Shown here: positions 1-7,285 of the stretch, in pieces
Position numbering within the stretch: position 1 is the stretch's first letter
Layout: each line of letters begins with the position of its first letter
Origin: CAYJUM01 sp964478915
GTDB taxonomy: Bacteria > Nitrospirota > Nitrospiria > Nitrospirales > Nitrospiraceae
Assembly: GCA_964478915.1 (NCBI GenBank)
Contig: CAYZKG010000016.1
Span: forward strand, 1-29,489
Reading direction: 5' to 3'
DNA length: 29,489 bases
Notes under the pieces: generated by a model
The model's input: the letters and a program-made list of their open reading frames with translations, nothing else
Told to the model about the DNA's origin: nothing
Databases searched by the model: none
Made by a program: the position numbers and the translations under genes

Positions 1-59
1 CCCTGACGCCCGGGACCCGTTGCATCCCCAAGAGCAACGGGTGCCCCTCACGCCTCACG
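1..59. repeat. Composite repeat: GTTGCATCCCC palindrome plus ACGCCTC heptads
   Basis: Bases 1-55 are identical to 3133-3187. The centre is a palindrome (GACCCGTTGC / GCAACGGGTGCCCC), flanked by ACGCC heptads. It is translated as the start of the FimT-like pseudopilin. Confidence 0.95.
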
Positions 60-533
60 TCTTATAGAGGCTTCACCATCGTCGAGCTGATGGTGGTGGT
101 CTCCATCATCGGCATCGTCGCGGCGGTCGCGATGGTGAATTACACGGGGTGGATCGACCGGTATTCGATCAAGGCCGACGCCGGCGTCCTGCTGAACATG
201 GCCAATCTCGCACGCATGCAGGCCATGAGCCGGAATGAAAATATCGAAGTGAGGATTGATGAGACCACGAACGCGGGACGGGTCACGATTCGGCTGCTCC
301 GTTCCCCCTCGGGGTCCGCTGTTCCGAACACCCCCACCGAGGTGCTCTCGCAGCGCACGCGGCTGAAGAACACGTTTCCCGCTATTATCTTCACGCCCTT
401 GGGGGTGCGGAGCACCTCGGGCGCCGCGACCACCGTGCAGCTCAGCCGTCTGAACCGGAGCGGGCAGGAAGTGGGCCAGTGGAACATCACGGTCACCGCC
501 AACGGCAAGGCCCAGATGGTTCGAATCTCGTGA
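1..533 (+). CDS. Type IV pilus pseudopilin, FimT/GspH family (5' end outside window)
   Basis: Minor pseudopilin of a type IV pilus or type II secretion-like system, expected to be cleaved by a PilD-type prepilin peptidase and to sit in the inner membrane before assembly. The frame is open from base 1. The class III leader reads RGFTIVELMVVVSIIGIVAAV (G/F cleavage, Glu at +5, then a hydrophobic helix), encoded from about 66. The first ATG in frame (90) lies inside this helix, so the true start is upstream. The region before the cleavage site is encoded by a repeat that also encodes the N-terminus of the lipoprotein at 3120. The C-terminal part is a beta-rich globular domain as in GspH/FimT. 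The TGA at 531-533 overlaps the next start. Position at the head of pilV-pilW-pilX supports a FimT role; the GspH assignment is equally possible. Confidence 0.85.
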   Translation, partial: LTPGTRCIPKSNGCPSRLTSYRGFTIVELMVVVSIIGIVAAVAMVNYTGWIDRYSIKADAGVLLNMANLARMQAMSRNENIEVRIDETTNAGRVTIRLLRSPSGSAVPNTPTEVLSQRTRLKNTFPAIIFTPLGVRSTSGAATTVQLSRLNRSGQEVGQWNITVTANGKAQMVRIS

Positions 534-1120
534 GCCGCCTCACCCATAGCCCATCGCCTATGGACGGTTTTACGATGATCGAGGTGATGGTCGCGCTCGT
601 CATCCTGGCGATCGGCTTGCTCGGGATTGCGGCGATGCAGGGGGTCGCGGTCAGCCGGAACGTGGACGCCAGGCAACTGAGCGCCGTCACGAATCTGGCC
701 GATGAGATGCTGGAGCGGATCAGGTTCAACGCCGCGAGCGTGACGCAGTACAACGGGGTCCAGACCTGCCCGGCGTGGACCTCCGAGACCGTCTGCAGTA
801 CGGCCGCGCCCAACTACGGGCTCACCAATCCGCCGACCGCGGAGCCGGCGCTGGGGGATGTCCGCCAGTGGAAGAACCGGCTCGAGGCCACGGTGCCCGG
901 CTCCAGCACGCTGCGAGCATTGACGCGCGTGAACGGCCAGATCCAGGTCTGCCCGCCGGCCTCCTGCACCAACTCGGCGCAGCTCAGCGCCATGGGGAGC
1001 AACGAGGTGCAGATCACCATCACCTGGGTTGGCATCCGGAAGGGTGAGACGGTGATGGCCGGGGGGCTCATTCACCGCATGGTGCTGACCTCGATCGTTC
1101 GCCCGGGCAGCGCTATCTAA
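530..1120 (+). CDS. pilV: Type IV pilus modification protein PilV
   Basis: Minor pilin of about 196 residues, thought to help prime or initiate the pilus fibre. The prepilin motif GFTMIEVMVALVILAIGLLG (Glu +5, long hydrophobic helix) is followed by AAMQGVAVSRN, typical of PilV. The chosen GTG start at 530 overlaps the upstream TGA (GTGA), implying translational coupling. An ATG at 560 would give a very short MDG leader and is an alternative. The leader between 539 and 561 is made of GCCCATC/GCCTATG heptad repeats. Four cysteines downstream (two in the CPAWTSETVC stretch, two in CPPASC) could form disulfides in the exported domain. Confidence 0.85.
   Translation: MSRLTHSPSPMDGFTMIEVMVALVILAIGLLGIAAMQGVAVSRNVDARQLSAVTNLADEMLERIRFNAASVTQYNGVQTCPAWTSETVCSTAAPNYGLTNPPTAEPALGDVRQWKNRLEATVPGSSTLRALTRVNGQIQVCPPASCTNSAQLSAMGSNEVQITITWVGIRKGETVMAGGLIHRMVLTSIVRPGSAI
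539..561. repeat. GCCCATC-family heptads in pilV leader
   Basis: Three heptad units of the GCCYATH type cover the codons just before the pilV prepilin cleavage site. Confidence 0.8.
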
Positions 1121-1129
1121 CAAAGGCGC

Positions 1130-1229
1130 GGGGCTATGGGCTATGGGCAATAGGAAGATTGGGCAAGAGACACAGGGCTATGCGCTATGGGTCACCCCAT
1201 TGCCCATTGCCTCTTGCCAATCGCCTACG
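1130..1229. repeat. Inverted heptad array at the pilW start
   Basis: CTATGGG-type units on the left and CCCATTG/GCCAATC-type units on the right form a near-palindrome spanning the pilW start codon region. Confidence 0.85.
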
Positions 1230-2393
1230 AGCGGCGTGACGTTGATCGAGTTGATGATCGCCATGGTGCTGGCGATCCTGATCGGGCTGGTCGGCTATAC
1301 CGTGTTTCAGAATACCCACCGGACCTCCTTGATCAACGAAGCTTCCTCGGATCTGCACCAGAATGCCCGCGTGGCGATGAACCTCATCGCGCGGGACTTG
1401 CGGATGGCGGCCTTCGGGATTCCCGACAGCAACCTCAGCGGCCTGCCTGCCGGCTGCCCGTCGGCCATCACGCCCGGCGACGAGCGCGCCGGCAGCGACC
1501 TGGGCCCGGATCGCATCTCGATGGTGGTTCCGGAGCCGCTGACCTCCGGTGGCGCCAACATGATGGTCACGGTTCAGCAGGCCGCGACCGGCACGAGCCC
1601 CGCGCCGTACCAATTCACGGTGAATGATTCAAGCCCGCTCGCCGGACTGGCGGCTAATCCGCCGGTCACCTTCATCTCATTCGGCGGCAAGCATTCCGGC
1701 GGCCTCACGGCGGTCTCCGGCAGCACGCTGAGCACTCAGCAAAATCCGCTGACCATGGGCCAGATCATCTCGGTGAACACGCGGGTGTACCGGTTGAGCT
1801 GCGTGACCTATGCGATCGGCAGAGGAAACGGCGCCCTCACGGCCATTGACGCCTCCTCCGTCACCGCCACGAGCGCGCTGACCTCCGGGTGTGGAGGGGA
1901 ATCCCAATTGAGGCCGGCCGGAACCGAGCGGTGTCTGCTGCGGGCGGTCGGCACGGCGCTGCCGGTCGTCGTGCTCGATGGCGTGGAGGATCTGCAGTTC
2001 GCGTACGCCTGCGACGGCTGCACCGCGACGGATACGGAGGGCAACGGGATCATCGACGACCAGGCCGGCGGCACGGCCAACCAGTTTGACTGCTACGATT
2101 TCCTGCCGAACAATCAAGGGTGCGATGGCGGCACGGCCGGAGGCGTGAATACCCCGGTGCCGGCCGGCGCCAGCAATGATACGATCCGGCTGGTCCGCGT
2201 CTCGATCGTGGCCCGGGCGAGAGCGCCCGATCCCGAGCCGGTCACCGGCCGGGCCGGCTATCTGGGCCCGCCCGCGGTGATTGCCGAGGATCATAACCCG
2301 TCATCCGATGCCGGCTACAACGGCAACGTCTATCAGACCATCCGCCGCCAGGTCCTGACCCGCACCGTCCAGCTCAGGAATCTCGTGCCGTGA
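1143..2393 (+). CDS. pilW: Type IV pilus assembly protein PilW
   Basis: Minor pilin of about 416 residues. The prepilin motif SGVTLIELMIAMVLAILIGL begins about 31 residues in and is followed by a helix with HQNARVAMNLIARDLRMAAFG, characteristic of PilW. The C-terminal domain is large, with several Cys residues (CDGCTATDTEGNGIIDDQ, where the acidic stretch could bind calcium; that is inference). The proposed ATG start and the following 25 or so codons are formed from heptad repeats (CTATGGG, CCCATTG), and no ribosome binding site is visible, so the exact start is uncertain. The stop overlaps the GTG of pilX. Confidence 0.85.
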   Translation: MGNRKIGQETQGYALWVTPLPIASCQSPTSGVTLIELMIAMVLAILIGLVGYTVFQNTHRTSLINEASSDLHQNARVAMNLIARDLRMAAFGIPDSNLSGLPAGCPSAITPGDERAGSDLGPDRISMVVPEPLTSGGANMMVTVQQAATGTSPAPYQFTVNDSSPLAGLAANPPVTFISFGGKHSGGLTAVSGSTLSTQQNPLTMGQIISVNTRVYRLSCVTYAIGRGNGALTAIDASSVTATSALTSGCGGESQLRPAGTERCLLRAVGTALPVVVLDGVEDLQFAYACDGCTATDTEGNGIIDDQAGGTANQFDCYDFLPNNQGCDGGTAGGVNTPVPAGASNDTIRLVRVSIVARARAPDPEPVTGRAGYLGPPAVIAEDHNPSSDAGYNGNVYQTIRRQVLTRTVQLRNLVP

Positions 2394-3094
2394 AACGTTT
2401 GGCCCCCTCACCCCCTCACCCTTCCCTCTCACCTCAGGGGAGAGGCGGAGGAGAGGGGTGCCCGTTACGCCTCACGAACCAGCAAGGTGTCGCCTTGCTC
2501 ACCATCTTATTGCTGATGGCGATCCTGACCATCATTGGCATGGGGACCCTGACGGTGACCAGCCTGGAAAACCGGATCGCCGGCAACGAGCGGGCAGCCG
2601 AGAGCGGCCTGAACGCCGCCGAGTCGTGCCTGGCCGCCTCGGCCCAGATCATCCAGGAGACGTTGAAGAACGGGGGCATTCCCTCGTCGCTGATCAAATC
2701 CAGCGCCACCGATACCACCAAGCCGGTCTATCCGGCCGCGAACCTCGAATCCGAGATCTTCGGCTACACCGGCTACACGAATGTGCCCGATAACGATACG
2801 AATGACGGCATGACGACGACCGCCAATACCTCCAGCGGGCCGGACGGCTCGATCCGGCTCGGCATCCCGCCCACCGACATCTATCTCGACATCGATCATC
2901 TCTACGTGAAGCAGAAAACCGGCCAGAGCCTGGCCTTCGGCGAAGGCTATAGCACCGGAGGAGGCGCGGCAGGCACCGAGGTGATCTATCAAGTGGACTG
3001 TCTGGCCACCGATCCGACCGTGGGCAATCAGAGCCGGCTCGTGGGGGTCTATTCCTGCGTCGCCACGGGCGAGTCCTGCCAGCGGCGCCTCTAA
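2390..3094 (+). CDS. pilX: Type IV pilus assembly protein PilX
   Basis: PilX-type minor pilin of about 234 residues. After a 32-residue N-terminal extension comes QQGVALLTILLLMAILTIIG, a hydrophobic helix as in PilX N-terminal domains, and then SLENRIAGNERAAESGLNAA, a strongly conserved PilX feature (membrane exit plus AAE). As in other PilX proteins the canonical Glu +5 is absent. The GTG start overlaps the pilW stop (GTGA). The N-terminal extension (PHPSLSPQGRGGGEG) is translated from a palindromic repeat at 2405-2460. The gene ends with a Cys pair near the C-terminus. Confidence 0.82.
   Translation: MKRLAPSPPHPSLSPQGRGGGEGCPLRLTNQQGVALLTILLLMAILTIIGMGTLTVTSLENRIAGNERAAESGLNAAESCLAASAQIIQETLKNGGIPSSLIKSSATDTTKPVYPAANLESEIFGYTGYTNVPDNDTNDGMTTTANTSSGPDGSIRLGIPPTDIYLDIDHLYVKQKTGQSLAFGEGYSTGGGAAGTEVIYQVDCLATDPTVGNQSRLVGVYSCVATGESCQRRL
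2405..2460. repeat. CCCTCACCC/GGGAGAGGC palindromic repeat inside pilX
   Basis: Same type as the repeat at 21969. It encodes the PilX N-terminal extension. Confidence 0.8.
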
Positions 3095-3098
3095 AACC

Positions 3099-3192
3099 GT
3101 CAGGCGTGAGGCGTGAAGCGTGAAACGAAACCCCCTGACGCCCGGGACCCGTTGCATCCCCAAGAGCAACGGGTGCCCCTCACGCCTGACGA
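3099..3192. repeat. ACGCCTC heptads plus second copy of the composite repeat
   Basis: Heptads in AGGCGTGA orientation (3101-3123), then the 55-bp segment identical to bases 1-55 (3133-3187) and opposite-orientation heptads. It covers the lipoprotein start. Confidence 0.9.
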
Positions 3193-4124
3193 TCCTTCTT
3201 CTCGCGCTGACGCTTGGCTGCACAGGCGAGAGCCCGCAGCCTGCCGGTGGACCAACTCGCGGCGGCGGGGGCGCTCCGGCCGGGACTGCGGTGACGGCCG
3301 GGGGCGGGAATCAGCCGCCTGTCGCGCGGTCCGTCCGGATCTTTCCGAATCCGGTGTTGCTGAAGGGATCGGCCCTGGCCCAGGCCGACGGCGATGACCC
3401 GGATGGGGACCCGGTCACCTTCCGGTACCAGTGGCTGGCCAACGGCGCCGCCCTGGTGGGAGAAACGGGCGCGACCCTGATGCCGGCTCGCCTGAAGCGC
3501 GGCGATCTGCTCAGCGTGGAGGTGACCCCGACCGACGGTAAGACGGATGGGGCCCCGTTGCGAGCCGACGCGGTGCCGATCGCCAACAGCCCGCCCGAGG
3601 TGACGCGCATCGTGCTTCCATCCGTTGTGAGGGTCGGCGATCCCGTCGAGGTGCGGGTCGAAGGATCGGACGCGGACGGGGATCCCATCACCTACAGCTA
3701 TCGCTGGTGGCGCAACAAGACGCTCGTGCTGGAAGGCGACCGGAGCGTCCTGGACACCACCGGCTTCGCCCGGGACGACACGATCGCCGTCGAGGTCACG
3801 CCGCGCGATGCCGCCGATCAAGGGAAGCCGCTCCCATCGCTCCCCGTGACGATTGCGAACAGTCCGCCTAAGATCACCTCGCTGCCTCCTTCGCGGATCG
3901 ACCAGGGACTCTATCAGTATCTTGTCACCGCAACGGACGCAGATGGGGACCGGCTCACCTACCTGCTGGCCGCCGGGCCACCCGACATGAAGATCGAGGC
4001 CGCCTCCGGTCGGATCGACTGGCGGATCGCCCCCGAGACGAAGGGCGCCTTTTCGATCCGCGTGGCGGTCGAGGATGGTCGCGGCGGCCGCGCCTTTCAG
4101 GACTTTGAACTCCGCTTGCCCTGA
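3120..4124 (+). CDS. Putative lipoprotein with tandem Ig/cadherin-like repeats
   Basis: Predicted exported lipoprotein of 334 residues. The signal peptide contains LTILLLALTLGC, with the lipobox cysteine at about residue 34. Before it lies a repeat-derived n-region (MKRNPLTPGTRCIPKSNG). Then comes a low-complexity Gly/Pro linker and two similar repeats, DPDGDPVTFRYQWLANG and DADGDPITYSYRWWRNK, each ending in a VEVTP strand. A third module (DADGDRLTYLLAAGPPDM, then GRIDWRIAPETKGAFSIRV) resembles cadherin-like or He_PIG domains. The DxDGD acidic motifs could bind calcium. The gene directly follows pilX, where pilY1 often lies, so a surface or pilus-associated role is possible but inferred. The GTG start is within heptad repeats. 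Confidence 0.7.
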   Translation: MKRNPLTPGTRCIPKSNGCPSRLTILLLALTLGCTGESPQPAGGPTRGGGGAPAGTAVTAGGGNQPPVARSVRIFPNPVLLKGSALAQADGDDPDGDPVTFRYQWLANGAALVGETGATLMPARLKRGDLLSVEVTPTDGKTDGAPLRADAVPIANSPPEVTRIVLPSVVRVGDPVEVRVEGSDADGDPITYSYRWWRNKTLVLEGDRSVLDTTGFARDDTIAVEVTPRDAADQGKPLPSLPVTIANSPPKITSLPPSRIDQGLYQYLVTATDADGDRLTYLLAAGPPDMKIEAASGRIDWRIAPETKGAFSIRVAVEDGRGGRAFQDFELRLP

Positions 4125-4149
4125 CGCCTTACGCTTCACGCCTCACGGG
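4122..4149. repeat. ACGCCTT/ACGCTTC heptads after the lipoprotein gene
   Basis: Four heptad units in the 3' flank, ending at CACGGG. Confidence 0.8.
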
Positions 4150-4157
4150 TGCGGCGC

Positions 4158-4186
4158 TTGTCGTCATACTAGGCGTCTGTTAGAAT
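4158..4186 (+). promoter_or_regulatory. Sigma70-like promoter for phoH
   Basis: TTGTCG (4158-4163) and TAGAAT (4181-4186) are separated by 17 bp, a good match to -35 and -10 consensus elements. They lie about 50 bp upstream of the phoH GTG, after the end of the pilin cluster. A purine-rich AAGGAG follows at 4216-4221. Prediction by eye only. Confidence 0.5.
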
Positions 4187-4236
4187 GACGCCGTTCTTCT
4201 CCCACCCACCTTCGCAAGGAGACGTGCACGGCAGGC

Positions 4237-6588
4237 GTGCGTAAAATCAAGCTTCGAGAGGGGATCAACATCGCCAGTCTGTTCGGCCATCACGACCGGC
4301 ATCTCAAAATCATTGAGGACGATCTCGGGGTGCGGATGGCGGCGCGCGGTGATGAGGTGACCCTCGAAGGCGCGCCGGAAGCCGTCTCCAAGGCCGAGCG
4401 GCTCCTCATCGAGCTCGGAGGGTTGACCGCAGAAGGCTACGAGCTCCGGCCGGAAGATGTCACGTTCGCGCTGAAGGCCCGGCGCGGCAACCCCGACTCG
4501 CCGCTGAAGGAGCTCCTGTTCAGTAGCGCGCCCATCGCCACCAAGCGGCGCGTCGTCGTTCCGAAGTCCTCCACCCAGAAAGCCTACGTCGAGGCCATCC
4601 AGAAGTTCGACGTAGTGATCGCCATAGGTCCGGCCGGGACTGGTAAATGCATTGCTTCGGGAAGCTTGGTCTTCACGGACCAGGGGTTGAGCCCCATCGA
4701 AAGCCTGGTGGCCGACGCGCAAGCGGGAGCCTATACCCCGGTTGATGTTCGCGTGGCGGGTCTGAATGGACTCGAACAAGCTACCCACTTCTATGATGGT
4801 GGAGTCTCACCGACCAAGCGTATTCGAGCCCGGTTTGGGTACGAGATCGAGGTGACGCCGGAGCATCCGCTCCTGCAGTTGACCCATGACGGCACGATGG
4901 AGTGGACCAGAGCGGACGAGTTGCGGGTCGGCGACTTCGTGGCCATCCAGCGCGGACAGAATCTCTTCGGGTCGGATTCCAAAATCAGGTTTGACTATGA
5001 GCGGAACACGTGGCGCGACCATGCCAAACCGATCCATTTGGATGAGCTGGACGAGGAGTTTGCGTATTTCATGGGGGTCCTGACCGGCGACGGATGCCTC
5101 ACATTCCGGAACCGTGTCATCCTCAGCAGTTCTGACGCACCAATATTGGATAGTTTCTACCGGACGGCGGCTAGGCTGGGCCTTCACGTCTTCAACAACA
5201 ACGGCGACCGGCCATACGACCGCATCATCGCCAGCTCACAACTCTATCAGTTGTTGCTCTATCTGGGCATGTCCGCGAGACCCGCAGCGGAGAAATGCGT
5301 CCCCCACGCGATCTTGCGGGCGCCGCGTCGGATTGTAACGGCGTATTTGCGCGGGCTGTTTGACGCGGATGGGACGGTCAGCCGTCGGGATGGATATCCG
5401 GTCTTGTACTCCGTTTCCAAGAGGCTCATCGATGAAGTTCAAATCATGCTGCTGAATTTCGGTATTCTCGCTCGCAAGCGTCTCAAGCGGACCATCTACC
5501 GCGGTGAGAGGCGGATCTCCTATCAACTGGAGGTCGGCGGGACGGATGCTGATGTGTTCGCGCGGGAGATCGGCACCGCGCTGCCTCGAAAGCAGGCTCT
5601 GTTTCGGGAACGGAGGCGCAACACGAATGTTGACGTCATCCCCTTCGTCAGCCGATGGATTCGCGCAGGGTCCTTAGGAGGCCGTTTCTCCCGCGAAGAG
5701 CACAAGCGCCTGGAGGATTATAAAACCGGTCGGCGGGCTCCGAGCTATGGAAAACTCGGAGAGATTCTTGATCAGTTGCGTAAGCGGTCATCCGCCGCAG
5801 GCGCCCTTGCGCTGCTTGAAGAGCATCACGAGCGGCATCTGTTTTGGGCCGAGATCGAGGCGATCAAGGATGGAACGGCGCGGGTCTATGATCTGACCGT
5901 CCCGGGCAGCCATTCGTTCTGCGCGAACGGATTCGTCAATCACAATACGTACCTGGCCATGGCGATGGCGGTCGCGGCGCTGAGTCGCAAGGAGTACAGC
6001 CGGATCATCCTGGCCCGACCGGCGGTAGAGGCCGGAGAGAAGCTCGGGTTCCTCCCCGGGGACATGTACGCCAAGGTGAATCCCTATTTGCGTCCGCTCT
6101 ATGACGCCTTGTACGACATGCTGGATGTGGAACGGACCAACCGGTTGATCGAGCGGGGCGACATCGAGATCGCGCCGCTGGCCTTCATGCGGGGCCGGAC
6201 CCTGAATGACTCGTTCGTGATCCTGGATGAGGCCCAGAACGCGACCGCCGAGCAGATGAAGATGTTTCTCACGCGGCTCGGCTTCAACTCCAAGGCGGTG
6301 GTCACCGGCGATGTCACGCAGGTGGATCTGCCTTCGGACCGGGTGTCCGGCCTGATCCAGGTCCGGGAGATCCTGAAGGGCATCTCCGGCATCCAGTTCG
6401 TGTTCTTCAACGAACAGGATGTCGTCCGACACCGGCTCGTGCAGGAGATCATCAAGGCGTACGACCGGCATGCCGGAGGTTCTCAGGACCGCGGCGCGCC
6501 TGAGACCGGGCGACGAAAACCGGGGCCGTCCGGCCGGCCGAGGCCCGGCGGAGACAAGGGAGGAACCTCCGGGGATCAGCCGCACTGA
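4237..6588 (+). CDS. phoH: PhoH-family P-loop ATPase interrupted by an intein
   Basis: PhoH-like ATPase, a cytoplasmic P-loop protein often encoded next to ybeY and linked to RNA metabolism. The mature protein would be about 350 residues once the intein (residues 138-570) is removed. The N-terminus has a KH-like segment (LGVRMAARGDEVTLEGAPE). The Walker A motif GPAGTGK is split from its Thr by the intein and continues as TYLAMAMAV. Walker B is SFVILDEAQNAT at about residues 659-670, followed by VVTGDVTQVDLP, a PhoH hallmark. The last 40 or so residues are Gly/Pro/Arg-rich. The start is a GTG 15 bp after AAGGAG; no ATG fits. The stop overlaps the ATG at 6588 (TGATG), indicating coupling to ybeY. 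The intein must splice out for a working P-loop. Confidence 0.92.
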   Translation: MRKIKLREGINIASLFGHHDRHLKIIEDDLGVRMAARGDEVTLEGAPEAVSKAERLLIELGGLTAEGYELRPEDVTFALKARRGNPDSPLKELLFSSAPIATKRRVVVPKSSTQKAYVEAIQKFDVVIAIGPAGTGKCIASGSLVFTDQGLSPIESLVADAQAGAYTPVDVRVAGLNGLEQATHFYDGGVSPTKRIRARFGYEIEVTPEHPLLQLTHDGTMEWTRADELRVGDFVAIQRGQNLFGSDSKIRFDYERNTWRDHAKPIHLDELDEEFAYFMGVLTGDGCLTFRNRVILSSSDAPILDSFYRTAARLGLHVFNNNGDRPYDRIIASSQLYQLLLYLGMSARPAAEKCVPHAILRAPRRIVTAYLRGLFDADGTVSRRDGYPVLYSVSKRLIDEVQIMLLNFGILARKRLKRTIYRGERRISYQLEVGGTDADVFAREIGTALPRKQALFRERRRNTNVDVIPFVSRWIRAGSLGGRFSREEHKRLEDYKTGRRAPSYGKLGEILDQLRKRSSAAGALALLEEHHERHLFWAEIEAIKDGTARVYDLTVPGSHSFCANGFVNHNTYLAMAMAVAALSRKEYSRIILARPAVEAGEKLGFLPGDMYAKVNPYLRPLYDALYDMLDVERTNRLIERGDIEIAPLAFMRGRTLNDSFVILDEAQNATAEQMKMFLTRLGFNSKAVVTGDVTQVDLPSDRVSGLIQVREILKGISGIQFVFFNEQDVVRHRLVQEIIKAYDRHAGGSQDRGAPETGRRKPGPSGRPRPGGDKGGTSGDQPH
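4648..5946 (+). mobile_element. PhoH intein with LAGLIDADG homing endonuclease
   Basis: In-frame 433-codon insertion between Lys137 and Thr571 of PhoH, exactly in the P-loop (GPAGTGK / TYLAM). All splicing hallmarks are visible: Cys at position 1 (CIASGSLVFTDQG), the block B TPEHP motif (Thr207, His210), and a C-terminal block ending in NGFVNHN with the His569-Asn570 pair, then Thr as +1 nucleophile. The central endonuclease has two LAGLIDADG helices: YFMGVLTGDG (about 277-286) and AYLRGLFDADG (369-379). Both acidic catalytic positions are present, so the element looks intact and potentially mobile. Endonuclease activity is inferred. Confidence 0.95.
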
Positions 6589-7218
6589 TGCAGGTGNNNN
6601 NNNNNNNNNNNNNNNNNNNNNNNNNNNNNNNNNNNNNNNNNNNNNNNNNNNNNNNNNNNNNNNNNNNNNNNNNNNNNNNNNNNNNNNNNNNNNNNNCAGG
6701 TGCTCGTACGGTGCCGACTCCGCCGCGTCTCCCTTCGTGGCCGTTTGCTCGAACGGCTTGCGCAGCGAATCCTCCAGGCAACCGGGGAATCCCGGGCCGA
6801 ACTGAGCCTCGAGCTGATCGGTGATCGCCGGATGCGGCGGCTGAACCGAGTCTATCGGGGCGTCGATGCTCCCACCGATGTGCTAAGCTTCCCCATGCGG
6901 ACCCCCACCCCACCCCTCCCCATCACCCATCGCATCCGAAGAGCAATGGGTACCCGGCGGGGGAGGGTGAGGGAGGGGGCTCAGGGCGGTCCTCTCCTGG
7001 GGGACATCGTGATCTCGCTGCCCACAGCCGCCCGTCAAGCCAAGGGCGACGGGTATTCTCTGGACCATGAACTGGTCCGGCTGCTCATCCACGGCATCCT
7101 GCATCTCTGCGGCTACGATCATGAGCGCGGGGCGCGCGAGGCGCGCCGCATGCGTGCCAAGGAACTGGCTGTACTGCGATCGCTCGGGCCTATTCCAAAG
7201 CTGGTAAAACAATCGTAA
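6588..7218 (+). CDS. ybeY: Endoribonuclease YbeY (rRNA maturation factor), across assembly gap
   Basis: YbeY is a single-metal (zinc) RNase-like factor needed for 16S rRNA 3' end maturation and ribosome quality control. The metal site is intact: HGILHLCGYDHE, the H-x3-H-x5-H motif. The conserved DAPTDVLSFP and LLGDIVIS segments are present. A run of 100 N interrupts the start. The base before it is ATGCAGGTG (from 6588) and the sequence after it begins CAGGTGCTC; merging the shared CAGGTG yields MQVLVRCRLRRVSLRG, a sensible N-terminus of a protein of about 174 residues. Between LSFPM and LLGD there are about 23 extra residues relative to E. coli YbeY, encoded by a palindromic repeat (6901-6977). 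The gene follows phoH with an overlapping start. Confidence 0.9.
6597..6696. other. Assembly gap (100 N) at the ybeY start
   Basis: Exactly 100 N. The flanks share CAGGTG (6591-6596 and 6697-6702). Merging them restores an uninterrupted ybeY reading frame beginning at 6588, so little or nothing seems to be missing. Confidence 0.9.
6901..6977. repeat. Palindromic repeat inserted in frame in ybeY
   Basis: ACCCATCGCATCC and AGCAATGGGTACCC arms nested in a CACCCCTCCCC / GGGGGAGGGTGAG outer palindrome. The same element type occurs at 27432 and 3147. Confidence 0.9.
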
Positions 7219-7276
7219 GGCGTGAGGCGTCAGGCGTGAAGCGAAACCCCCTAACACCTGACGCCTGACGCCTAAC
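7217..7276. repeat. Inverted ACGCCTG heptad hairpin upstream of ftsY
   Basis: AGGCGTGAGGCGTCAGG on the left and CCTGACGCCTGACGCC on the right, about 20 nt apart, form a long hairpin. Confidence 0.9.
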
Positions 7277-7285
7277 GGTTACTTT

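Noticed and set aside
140..1150. Long minus-strand open frame across the pilin genes
   Set aside because: Arg/His/Pro-rich shadow of fimT and pilV.
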